A stretch of DNA of 6,241 nucleotides, from assembly GCA_025996695.1 (NCBI GenBank), contig BNTP01000128.1:1-6241 (forward strand), written 5' to 3'. Below are positions 1 to 6,110 of the stretch, piece by piece. Position numbers and translations under genes: made by a program. Each line of letters starts with the position of its first letter. Within the stretch, counting starts at the first letter, position 1. A model generated the notes under the pieces. That model had not been told where the DNA came from. It ran no database searches and worked only from the letters and a program-made list of their open reading frames with translations. The stretch comes from Bacteroidia bacterium. GTDB taxonomy: Bacteria > Bacteroidota > Bacteroidia > Bacteroidales > Azobacteroidaceae.

Positions 1-16
1 TGTCAAATAATCCCAT
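1..16 (-). CDS. Start of a leftward gene cut by the window edge
   Basis: Reading leftward, an ATG at 16-14 opens a frame reading M-G-L-F-D that runs off the window. A GAGGA stretch lies 4-5 nt before this ATG, and a promoter matching the Bacteroidota consensus lies further upstream (74-103). An in-frame ATG at 40-38 would add eight residues (MQYKRRGH); the purine-rich site favours the inner start. MGLFD is a common way for bacterial proteins to begin, but five residues cannot identify a family. The call rests on start context and promoter position only. Confidence 0.35.
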
Positions 17-73
17 ATGTCCTCGTCTTTTGTACTGCATCTTACTACATTTTTATAGGTTGTTTATACACTG

Positions 74-103
74 CAAAGATACGCATAATTATTTGATTGA
101 CAA
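74..103 (-). promoter_or_regulatory. Leftward promoter, Bacteroidota type
   Basis: On the minus strand TATCTTTG (81-74) matches the TAnnTTTG -7 box of the Bacteroidota housekeeping sigma factor. A TTG at 103-101 sits 19 nt upstream, the usual -33 spacing. Transcription should start near 68 and run toward the partial gene at the left edge, leaving a leader of about 50 nt. The 11-mer TATCTTTGCAG here is identical to the one in front of ftsE, facing the opposite way. Confidence 0.5.
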
Positions 104-127
104 TGAATTAATTTTTAGAAATCCCCT

Positions 128-135
128 TACCTTTG
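128..135 (+). promoter_or_regulatory. -7 box of the relict hicAB promoter
   Basis: TACCTTTG fits the TAnnTTTG consensus and lies 23 nt before the old hicA start codon at 159, giving a predicted leader of roughly 20 nt. The -33 region at the right distance (about 105-109) is only AT-rich, with no clear TTTG. The remnant may therefore still be transcribed. Confidence 0.4.
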
Positions 136-158
136 TCAGGTCAATTCAAATAAAAAAA

Positions 159-522
159 ATGAAAATATACAGAATTTCATAGGAAAATTATAAAAAACAG
201 TTGGACGTTTTCTCATGCCGAGGGATTGGAATTGTTGGTAAAGTCGAGAGATAAAAGCGAATTGCCTGCAGTATTGCAGGGAGAATACACAATTGTGTTT
301 CAATACGATACGCAAAGTTTTTTGAATTATTACAATAAGTTATTCTCTAATGTAGCATTAGAACGATTAACCGGAATTAATCAAAAATTATTGTATCACT
401 ATTCATCAGGATTGAAAAAACCACGTTTAATACAACGGAAAAAGATAGAAACAGCTTTACACGAGTTTAGGAAAAGAATTATTAGCTGTGGAATTATAAA
501 TTTTGCAATGACGGGCGATTGA
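159..522 (+). pseudogene. Fused, frameshifted remnant of a hicA-hicB toxin-antitoxin pair
   Basis: From ATG 159 the literal reading is M-K-I-Y-R-I-S-stop. Dropping one A from the AAAA at 162-165 gives MKYTEFHRKIIKNSW and then TFSHAEG, which resembles the N-terminus of Bacteroidota HicA mRNA interferases. The frame then continues without a stop into a HicB C-terminal region (226-522; TTG is the first possible start). Key stretches there are ELPAVLQGEY (residues 12-21 counted from 226), FQYDTQSFLNYY (25-36), and the helix-turn-helix-like LERLTGINQ (45-53) with HYSSGLKKPR (58-67). Missing are the rest of HicA, including its catalytic-histidine region, and the N-terminal RNase H-like fold of HicB that binds the toxin. 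The tail after residue 85 departs from what I remember of the family. I infer that an internal deletion of a few hundred bases fused the genes, so no working toxin remains. The HicB DNA-binding part could still be made from TTG 226, but no ribosome site supports this. The family match is from memory of the motifs. Confidence 0.7.
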
Positions 523-549
523 GGCTTCTCATAATTCCTAATTATTTCA

Positions 550-557
550 TATCTTTG
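550..557 (+). promoter_or_regulatory. -7 box of the ftsE-murF-ispE promoter
   Basis: TATCTTTG matches the Bacteroidota -7 consensus exactly and is followed by CAG, as is common in this phylum. It ends 20 nt before the ftsE ATG, so the leader would be about 15 nt. The -33 position (about 526-530, TTCTC) is weak. No other promoter of this quality was seen in the gaps before murF or ispE, so this one may serve all three genes. Confidence 0.6.
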
Positions 558-577
558 CAGCGTTTAATAGATGCAAC

Positions 578-1261
578 ATGAGCAAAATTTTAATAAAATA
601 CGAGGGCGTGAATATCAGTCGCGGCGAACATGCCATTCTTCACGATGTGACTTTTGAGCAACAAAAAAGCGAATTTTTGTATATCGTCGGCAAAGTGGGG
701 TCGGGAAAAAGTACGCTTTTGAAGACGCTTTATTGCGAAATGCCGATTGATGGCGGCTATGCAAAAATTTTTGACTACAATTTAAAAAAAATCAAAAAAA
801 GTCAGATCCCGTTGTTGCGTCGAAAAGTCGGAATTGTGTTTCAAGATTTCCAACTGCTAACCGACCGCTCGGTGTACAATAATCTAGCTTTTGTGCTGCG
901 CGCCACAGGCTGGAAAAATAAACAACAGATTGAAGAACGCATCGAGGAAGTGTTGGGCTTAGTTGGCATGAAAAGCAAAGGCTACAAAATGCCACACGAG
1001 CTGTCAGGAGGCGAACAGCAACGCATCGTGATTGCACGCGCGCTACTCAACTCGCCCGAACTGATTTTAGCTGACGAGCCAACGGGCAATTTAGACACAG
1101 AGTCCGGACATCGCATCGTCCAACTCTTGCACGACATTTGCGATACGCAAGAAACAGCCGTCATCATGGCCACACACAACCATCAACTGGTAAAGGCATT
1201 TCCCGCGAAGGTGATGATATGCGAACAAGGGCGGTTTCTTGACCATGATATTAAGGACTAA
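578..1261 (+). CDS. ftsE: Cell-division ABC transporter ATP-binding protein FtsE
   Basis: FtsE is the cytoplasmic ATPase that pairs with the membrane protein FtsX at the division site and, in studied bacteria, controls peptidoglycan hydrolases through ATP hydrolysis. The 227-residue protein has a complete ABC nucleotide-binding domain: Walker A GKVGSGKST (38-46), Q-loop Q89 in VFQDFQLL, signature LSGGE (142-146), Walker B LILADE (162-167), D-loop NLD (171-173) and switch histidine H200. The stretch FQDFQLLTDRSVYNNL (88-103) is typical of FtsE and helps separate it from LolD or MacB ATPases. The ATG is 20 nt past a good -7 box; no strong Shine-Dalgarno is visible. No ftsX is in the window. The murF gene follows after 36 nt on the same strand, which suits a cell-envelope operon. 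LolD is the main alternative. Confidence 0.88.
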   Translation: MSKILIKYEGVNISRGEHAILHDVTFEQQKSEFLYIVGKVGSGKSTLLKTLYCEMPIDGGYAKIFDYNLKKIKKSQIPLLRRKVGIVFQDFQLLTDRSVYNNLAFVLRATGWKNKQQIEERIEEVLGLVGMKSKGYKMPHELSGGEQQRIVIARALLNSPELILADEPTGNLDTESGHRIVQLLHDICDTQETAVIMATHNHQLVKAFPAKVMICEQGRFLDHDIKD

Positions 1262-1286
1262 TTGTTTGCTGCGTGAATATTTTAAA

Positions 1287-1308
1287 ATGAAAATTGAATG
1301 GAAATTGA
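1287..1308 (+). repeat. Tandem 11-bp near-repeat over the murF start
   Basis: ATGAAAATTGA (1287-1297) is followed directly by ATGGAAATTGA (1298-1308), differing at one base. Both units begin with ATG. Because 11 is not a multiple of three, the first ATG opens a different frame that stops after about 35 codons. The second ATG is the murF start. It looks like a small local duplication. Confidence 0.45.
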
Positions 1309-2599
1309 ACAACTTTATGCGATTTTTCAACAGCATCCGGTCATCACTACTGACAGCCGCAATTGCCCGAAAAACGCGATTTTCTTTGCCTTGAAAGGCG
1401 ATAAATTTGATGGGAACGACTTTGTGGCGGACGCGCTCAAGGCGGGTGTCGCTTATGTGGTGGCCGACAGAGAGGACGAAGATGTGCAAAATAGTGTGCC
1501 CAACACAGACAATAAAATTATCAAAGTGGACAATGCCTTGCAAACTTTGCAACAATTAGCCCATTATCACCGCTCACAAATGCGTGCAACTGTCATTGCG
1601 ATTACCGGCACCAACGGCAAGACGACGACTAAAGAACTGATTGCCGCAGCCCTGAGTACCAAATATCAAACGCTTTACACGCAGGGCAATCTGAATAATC
1701 ATATTGGAGTGCCGTTGACTTTGCTTCGCCTGACACCAAAAGACCGGTTTGCCGTGATTGAAATGGGTGCTAATCATCCGGGCGAGATTAAGGCTTTGTG
1801 TGAAATTGCCGACCCCGATTGTGGGCTGATTACGAATGTGGGAAAGGCTCATTTGGAGGGTTTTGGCTCATTTGAAGGCGTTGTTCTCACCAAAACGGAA
1901 CTGTATGACTACCTGCGCGCCAAGGGTGCTCCGATTTTTGTCAATATGGATAATTTTATTTTGAAGAATTGTCACGAAAATATTTCGACTATTTATTATG
2001 GCAGGACACCCCAGGCATCCATTCACGGACGCATTACGGAGCTACATCCGACGCTGCAACTGAAGTGGGGAGCCTCCAACTACATCGCTACGCATTTGGT
2101 GGGCGCATACAATTTTGAAAATGTGCTGGCTGCCATTTGTGTAGCCGTGCATTTTGGCGTGGAAGCTACCACGATTAATGCCGCTTTGGCTGCCTATACC
2201 CCGACTAATAATCGATCGCAAATTCTTGAAACAGCATCCAATACTGTGATTGTGGATGCCTACAACGCCAATCCGAGCAGTATGCAAGCGGCTTTGGACA
2301 ATTTCGAGCTGACGGAAGACGAACCGAAAATGGTGATTTTGGGCGAAATGAATGAATTGGGGGGATACAGCCGCGAAGAGCATCAAAAAATCGTTGACAG
2401 GCTGCGTGATTCGGACATGACGGTGCTGCTGGTCGGCAGAAATTTTGCAAAATGTGAGGCCCTTCGTCATCGTTGGCAACTGTTTCAGAACACGGAGAAT
2501 CTATTGTCCCATTTGAAAGAAAATGCCGTTCGCGGTTATTCAATCTTAGTGAAAGGATCGCGCTCCAATGGATTGGAGTCGGTGATTCCGTATTTATAA
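1298..2599 (+). CDS. murF: UDP-N-acetylmuramoyl-tripeptide--D-alanyl-D-alanine ligase (MurF)
   Basis: MurF performs the last cytoplasmic amino-acid addition in peptidoglycan synthesis, joining D-Ala-D-Ala to UDP-MurNAc-tripeptide with ATP. All three Mur-ligase domains are visible in 433 residues. The N-terminal UDP-binding domain carries TTDSRNCP (17-24) and FFALKGDKFDGN (29-40). The central ATPase has the P-loop GTNGKTTTKE (104-113), NLNNHIGVP (131-139), the acidic residue in IEMGANHPGE (E155), TNVGKAHLEGFGS (179-191) and K199, in the position of the carbamylated lysine. The C-terminal domain has NNRSQ (303-307), DAYNANPSSM (319-328) and a late VKGSRSNGLE stretch. Length is normal and nothing is missing. 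The start gives the expected MurF beginning up to TTDSR. It lies 36 nt after ftsE and 20 nt before ispE, consistent with co-transcription. Confidence 0.95.
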   Translation: MEIEQLYAIFQQHPVITTDSRNCPKNAIFFALKGDKFDGNDFVADALKAGVAYVVADREDEDVQNSVPNTDNKIIKVDNALQTLQQLAHYHRSQMRATVIAITGTNGKTTTKELIAAALSTKYQTLYTQGNLNNHIGVPLTLLRLTPKDRFAVIEMGANHPGEIKALCEIADPDCGLITNVGKAHLEGFGSFEGVVLTKTELYDYLRAKGAPIFVNMDNFILKNCHENISTIYYGRTPQASIHGRITELHPTLQLKWGASNYIATHLVGAYNFENVLAAICVAVHFGVEATTINAALAAYTPTNNRSQILETASNTVIVDAYNANPSSMQAALDNFELTEDEPKMVILGEMNELGGYSREEHQKIVDRLRDSDMTVLLVGRNFAKCEALRHRWQLFQNTENLLSHLKENAVRGYSILVKGSRSNGLESVIPYL

Positions 2600-2619
2600 T
2601 TATTTTGAACAACTAAGCT

Positions 2620-3441
2620 ATGCTCACGTTCCCTAATGCAAAAATAAATCTTGGCCTGAATATCGTTGCCAAGCGGGCCGACGGTTATCACGACATCGAA
2701 ACGGTGTTTTATCCGATTCCGCTGTGCGATGCGCTGGAAATTGTGCCCGATCGTGGTACTTTTACGCAAACCGGCATTCTCGTCGATGGCGACCCTCAGA
2801 CTAATTTGGTCATGAAAGCCTACAATCTTTTGAAAGCGGACCATAACTTGCCGGCTATTGACATTTTTTTGCAAAAAAACATCCCTTTTGGAGCCGGATT
2901 GGGGGGAGGGTCGGCAGATGCGGCTTTTATGCTCAAACTGTTGAACGATTATGCTCAATTGAATTTAACTATCTCGCAATTAGAAACTTACGCACGGCAG
3001 TTAGGCGCCGATTGTCCGTTTTTTATACAAAATCAGCCGGTTTTTGCAGAAGGGATTGGCGATGTGTTTTCGCCCGTAACCGTTTCATTGAAAGGCTATT
3101 ACATCCTGCTCATTAAGCCGGATATTCATGTTTCCACCAAAGATGCTTACGCGCAAGTAAAACCCTGTCGTCCAAAAATTTCCGTGCGAGAAATTGTTCA
3201 AGCGCCTGTGCAAACGTGGAAAGACCAATTGCGCAATGATTTTGAAGACAGCGTAGGTGCGAAATTTCCGGAAATTCATGCCATTCGGCAACTGTTGTAT
3301 GAAAGGGGCGCACTCTACGCTGCCATGTCGGGGTCAGGCTCTACGGTGTTCGGGATTTTTTCCGAAGACCCTTTTCAGCACCCTGACGCGTGGCATCAAA
3401 GCGGATACTCATCGAAGGCATACAGGATAGTCGAAAGGTAG
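2620..3441 (+). CDS. ispE: 4-diphosphocytidyl-2-C-methyl-D-erythritol kinase (IspE)
   Basis: IspE phosphorylates CDP-methylerythritol with ATP in the MEP pathway to isoprenoid precursors, which also feed undecaprenyl-phosphate, the wall-precursor carrier. The 273-residue protein has the GHMP-kinase layout: N-terminal PNAKINLGL with K8 and [12 protein letters not shown] (19-30), the ATP loop [15 protein letters not shown] (88-102), catalytic D131 in GADCPFF (129-135), and C-terminal glycine motif [12 protein letters not shown] (236-247). The ATG is 20 nt after murF, with only a weak TAAG-like site. The last 15 residues lie in DNA that also encodes the end of cysK on the other strand, and this tail (after about 258) lacks the short aromatic ending I would expect. 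It may be a reshaped 3' end, though all catalytic parts lie well before it. Confidence 0.94.
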   Translation: MLTFPNAKINLGLNIVAKRADGYHDIETVFYPIPLCDALEIVPDRGTFTQTGILVDGDPQTNLVMKAYNLLKADHNLPAIDIFLQKNIPFGAGLGGGSADAAFMLKLLNDYAQLNLTISQLETYARQLGADCPFFIQNQPVFAEGIGDVFSPVTVSLKGYYILLIKPDIHVSTKDAYAQVKPCRPKISVREIVQAPVQTWKDQLRNDFEDSVGAKFPEIHAIRQLLYERGALYAAMSGSGSTVFGIFSEDPFQHPDAWHQSGYSSKAYRIVER

Positions 3442-4343
3442 CGTTCGCCCGTGTCCGGAAGAATTACAACGATGTTTTTTCCTTTATTTTCGGGTTGAGC
3501 CGCGAGGGTCGTCGCCGCAAAAGCAGCTGCTCCGGAAGAGATTCCGACTAATAAACCTTCGGTTTTCGCCAATTCGCGTCCCGTGCGAAGCGCGTTGTCG
3601 TTAGATACCTGAATAATCCGGTCTACAACATCACTATTGTACGTTTTGGGCACAAATCCGGCACCAATACCCTGTATTTTGTGGGGGCCGGGGTTGCCGC
3701 CCGAAAGCACGGGGGAATCAGCCGGTTCCACAGCAATCACTTGCACATTGGGATTCAACTCTTTCAATCGTCGTCCCGTGCCGCTGATGGTGCCGCCGGT
3801 GCCGACGCCACCCACCAAAATATCGACTTTGCCGTCGGTGTCACGCCAAATTTCTTCCGCCGTCGTGAGGTAATGGATGGCAGGATTGGCCGGATTTTCA
3901 AATTGTTGCAAAATAATTGCACCGGGCGTTTCATCGCGCAGCGCATTGGCTTTGGCAATCGCACCTTTCATGCCGTCGGCACCGGGTGTCAGCACGAGGT
4001 TTGCGCCAAGGGCTTTCAGGAGGTTGCGACGCTCCAAACTCATCGTCTCGGGCATCGTGAGTGTCAGTTTGTAACCTTTCGCGGCAGCCACAAACGCCAA
4101 CCCTACGCCGGTGTTGCCACTCGTAGGCTCTATGATGGTAGCACCAGACTTCAAGACACCACTTTTTTCAGCGTCTTCAATCATCGCGAGGGCGATACGG
4201 TCTTTCACGCTGCCTGCGGGGTTAAAATACTCCAGTTTGGCGATGATGCGTGCGCCAACACCTTTTGATTTCTCGTAAGAAGAAAGCTCCAACAACGGAG
4301 TGTTTCCGACTAAATCGGTTAGTTGCTTATAAATTCGTTCCAT
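3396..4343 (-). CDS. cysK: Cysteine synthase A (O-acetylserine sulfhydrylase)
   Basis: CysK is a cytoplasmic PLP enzyme that makes L-cysteine from O-acetylserine and sulfide. The 315-residue protein is full length for the family: [10 protein letters not shown] (11-20), PLP-binding lysine K47 in NPAGSVKDR (41-49), substrate loop PTSGNTG (73-79), PETMSLERR (98-106), phosphate-binding GGVGTGGT (178-185), [10 protein letters not shown] (223-232) and the C-terminal GISSGAA (267-273). [10 protein letters not shown] follows near the end. These favour CysK over cystathionine beta-synthase or threonine dehydratase; CysM is possible but less likely. It has its own promoter (4379-4409) and a leader near 30 nt. 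It runs toward ispE and overlaps it by 46 bp; its C-terminal FDEYPL looks normal, so the overlap does not disturb this gene. Confidence 0.95.
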   Translation of the reverse strand: MERIYKQLTDLVGNTPLLELSSYEKSKGVGARIIAKLEYFNPAGSVKDRIALAMIEDAEKSGVLKSGATIIEPTSGNTGVGLAFVAAAKGYKLTLTMPETMSLERRNLLKALGANLVLTPGADGMKGAIAKANALRDETPGAIILQQFENPANPAIHYLTTAEEIWRDTDGKVDILVGGVGTGGTISGTGRRLKELNPNVQVIAVEPADSPVLSGGNPGPHKIQGIGAGFVPKTYNSDVVDRIIQVSNDNALRTGRELAKTEGLLVGISSGAAAFAATTLAAQPENKGKNIVVILPDTGERYLSTILYAFDEYPL

Positions 4344-4378
4344 ATAACATTAGATATTTTTTATGTAAATTGTTTCGA

Positions 4379-4409
4379 CAAAGGTAGTGTAAATTTTTCA
4401 TATCTCAAA
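4379..4409 (-). promoter_or_regulatory. cysK promoter, Bacteroidota type
   Basis: On the minus strand TACCTTTG (4386-4379) matches TAnnTTTG, and TTTG (4409-4406) lies 19 nt upstream, which is the consensus spacing. Predicted transcription start is near 4373, about 30 nt before the ATG. This fits both boxes well and suggests cysK is transcribed separately from the upstream T9SS-type gene, whose stop is at 4432. Confidence 0.65.
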
Positions 4410-4431
4410 TAACATCTTTGTGGTATTTTGA

Positions 4432-5724
4432 TTAGCGCAAAACATTCACATCTTTCGACACTTTGTAGTGCTTGCCATCAGCTCCTTCGGCATCCACAAC
4501 AATGAAATAGACCCCTGTGGGGACATATTTGCCTTTTGATTTGCCATCCCAACCTTTGTCGGGGTCTGTCCACGTATAAAGGAGATTGCCCCAGCGATTG
4601 AAGATGGATGCTTTGAAGCGAATGAGGGATTTGTAGGTCACGCGATATTCGTCGTTAGTACCGATGGATGCTCCAGGACTGAACGCATTGGGCAAAAACA
4701 GCAAGGATTCTCCAATGTTTATATCAAAAAAGTGCTCGCGATTGAAGCAGGTCGAATGAATCCCGATGACTTCCAGACGCACCCGAAAAAAGCCCGACTC
4801 GCGAAAAGTGTAAGTCATCGTTTTGTCGGTATAACGCACAATCGTGGTGGAATCCTTACTCTCGCGGTCAATTTTGATGATTTCCCAAATAAACATCGCT
4901 GCCGCAGGCTCGTTAGCCACAGCCTCAAACCGCAGTTCCACAGGTGCCGAAAAATTCATATCTCCTGCCAACGGTTCTTCGGTAGCCGGTAAACGCCGAC
5001 AAGTTACTTGTGCTTCCACTGCCACAGACTCATAAACAGGTGTCGACAACGTTTTTTCTAAACCAAAATGCTCCGAAAACTCATCACCGGAGAGGGTAAA
5101 CGTCGTATTGGTGAGTGGAGCCGATAGCGTGATTTCAGACACAATGCCCTTGATTGGCAAATCAACTTTTTCAGGTATAAACTGTGCCAAAGCGTCGTCC
5201 CATTGCAAATTGTCATACAATAAATGGTAAGTGCGAGGCAAATCGAAGCGGGCTCCGGAATAAACGGTGTAATCCAAAGGATCGGCTTCAATATCTGCTA
5301 AAAGTTTGATATTCTGACACTTAAATTCTTCATCATCCACCGTCATCGAGAAAAAATTGGGCAGGTGTTGGCTGTAATCAATAATCCAGATATAACTCGT
5401 TGCGGGATCGGTGGCTTCACCCACGAAATAGCCACACCCATCTGTGAGGGCTGTGATTGTGGAGGTGTTGCCTGTTTGCGTACTAACGATCGGCACGGCA
5501 TTTGCGGCACGCGTCGTGTATTTATACCACTGATGTGTGCCGGTGGCGGTGGACGTAAACGAGAGCTGTGCATTTGCCAAGCCGTTGAGCAGATAGACCT
5601 GAATACGACTCGCCGTATTGTCGGCTACCAACAGCGGGGTTCCATTGCCTCCCGTCACGGAGTACTGCGCAGAGGCAATTAGGAATGAGAACAGACACAC
5701 TACTAAAAAAAATATTTTTTTCAT
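4432..5724 (-). CDS. Secreted protein with T9SS type B (gliding-motility-associated) C-terminal domain
   Basis: Residues 1-19 form a Sec signal peptide: MKK, a hydrophobic stretch, then ASA before Q20, the frequent Bacteroidota cleavage context. C10 is preceded by LVV, which is not a lipobox, so a lipoprotein is unlikely. Residues 344-430 form a gliding-motility-associated C-terminal/type B sorting domain: LPNAFSP, NDEYRV, IFNRWGNLLY, a GWDGK turn, VPTGVYFIVVDAEGADG and a final KDVNVLR. Such domains route proteins through the type IX secretion system across the outer membrane. Residues about 275-335 (FIWEI, then YTFRESGFFRVRLEV) look like a PKD or immunoglobulin-like beta fold. The first 250 residues are beta-rich and I recognise no family or catalytic motif, so the function is unknown; a surface or adhesive role is only inference. 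The loop that usually reads NGDG after AFSP is here GASIGT. The gene is alone on its promoter. Confidence 0.85.
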   Translation of the reverse strand: MKKIFFLVVCLFSFLIASAQYSVTGGNGTPLLVADNTASRIQVYLLNGLANAQLSFTSTATGTHQWYKYTTRAANAVPIVSTQTGNTSTITALTDGCGYFVGEATDPATSYIWIIDYSQHLPNFFSMTVDDEEFKCQNIKLLADIEADPLDYTVYSGARFDLPRTYHLLYDNLQWDDALAQFIPEKVDLPIKGIVSEITLSAPLTNTTFTLSGDEFSEHFGLEKTLSTPVYESVAVEAQVTCRRLPATEEPLAGDMNFSAPVELRFEAVANEPAAAMFIWEIIKIDRESKDSTTIVRYTDKTMTYTFRESGFFRVRLEVIGIHSTCFNREHFFDINIGESLLFLPNAFSPGASIGTNDEYRVTYKSLIRFKASIFNRWGNLLYTWTDPDKGWDGKSKGKYVPTGVYFIVVDAEGADGKHYKVSKDVNVLR

Positions 5725-5728
5725 GCGT

Positions 5729-5760
5729 CAAAGTTAGAAAATATTTTTCACCTGTGCAAA
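5729..5760 (-). promoter_or_regulatory. Promoter abutting the T9SS-type gene start
   Basis: On the minus strand TTTG (5760-5757), 20 nt, then TAACTTTG (5736-5729) is a close match to the Bacteroidota -33/-7 pair. Only four bases (ACGC) separate the -7 box from the ATG at 5724, so transcription should begin at or within a few bases of the start codon, leaving no room for a ribosome-binding site. Confidence 0.65.
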
Positions 5761-5781
5761 ATAAACGCATTTTTTTTAGCA

Positions 5782-5816
5782 TAGACTTTCCATATCTTCG
5801 AGATATGGAAAGTCTA
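5782..5816. other. Perfect 16-bp inverted repeat with 3-nt loop
   Basis: TAGACTTTCCATATCT (5782-5797), loop TCG, and AGATATGGAAAGTCTA (5801-5816) are exact reverse complements. The hairpin lies between the end of the upstream surface-protein fragment (5870) and the -33 box of the T9SS-type gene (5760). A run of eight T lies before it on the plus strand (5770-5777), so in leftward transcription the RNA after the stem is A-rich, not U-rich. In neither direction does a T-run follow the stem, so it is not a standard intrinsic terminator. It could act as a 3'-end stabiliser, a factor-assisted terminator, a protein-binding palindrome upstream of the promoter, or one copy of a dispersed repeat. Confidence 0.85.
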
Positions 5817-5869
5817 CAAAAGCCCATAGGGAAGATCTAAGCTCGTAGATGAAATCACAAATATCAACC

Positions 5870-6109
5870 TCACATATTACGCACACATCTTACAGACACA
5901 ACATACGTAGCAGGCACGCTAGCCTGGTCCACGGTCGTTCCTGGCACAACAACATCAGCCACGATGCCCGAGATATGCGTCCACCACGATACGCGAACAT
6001 CCCAATAATTCCAAGTCGTCCCACTACCCATCCCAGCGAGTTGCGTAGGAGCAAACCAGTGAGCTTGCAGACTGGCCAAGTTCCCGGTGGTGCCGACACC
6101 TGCCATCAA
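5870..6109 (-). pseudogene. C-terminal fragment of a probable surface protein (FISUMP-like, tentative)
   Basis: A leftward frame open from about 6130 to the TGA at 5872-5870 encodes roughly 80 residues with balanced, GC-richer codons unlike random sequence. It has no convincing start; the first internal ATG is at 6106, with TTG just before it. The sequence runs through GTTGNLASLQAHWFAPTQ, GTTWNYWDVRVSWWT and ends VSVRCVRNM. The paired aromatic W-W-T region and the SVRC-VRN ending resemble the end of Fibrobacter succinogenes major paralogous domains (TIGR02145), found in many secreted Bacteroidota proteins; this is a resemblance from memory, not a search result. The 5' part is absent: just upstream the frame reaches a stop where the sequence changes character. 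I read it as the surviving 3' end of a disrupted gene. A short genuine gene starting at 6106 is the alternative. Confidence 0.42.
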
Positions 6110-6110
6110 A

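Noticed and set aside
1091..1555. Long minus-strand open frame over the ftsE/murF junction
   Set aside because: It lies antisense to two well-supported genes and spans their junction, with no recognisable motif or promoter; a shadow frame.
3349..3366. TTCGG ... CCGAA inverted repeat with a T-run in the loop
   Set aside because: The stem is only 5 bp, lies inside ispE, and the T-run is in the loop rather than after the stem, so it is not a terminator for either gene.
3681..4268. 195-codon plus-strand frame inside cysK
   Set aside because: It is fully antisense to a complete, motif-rich cysK, and its composition (many H, R, F) is that of a mirror frame.
4370..4381. TTGT-TTCG-ACAA palindrome overlapping the cysK start-site region
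   Set aside because: Four-base arms are expected by chance, so it is too weak to call an operator.
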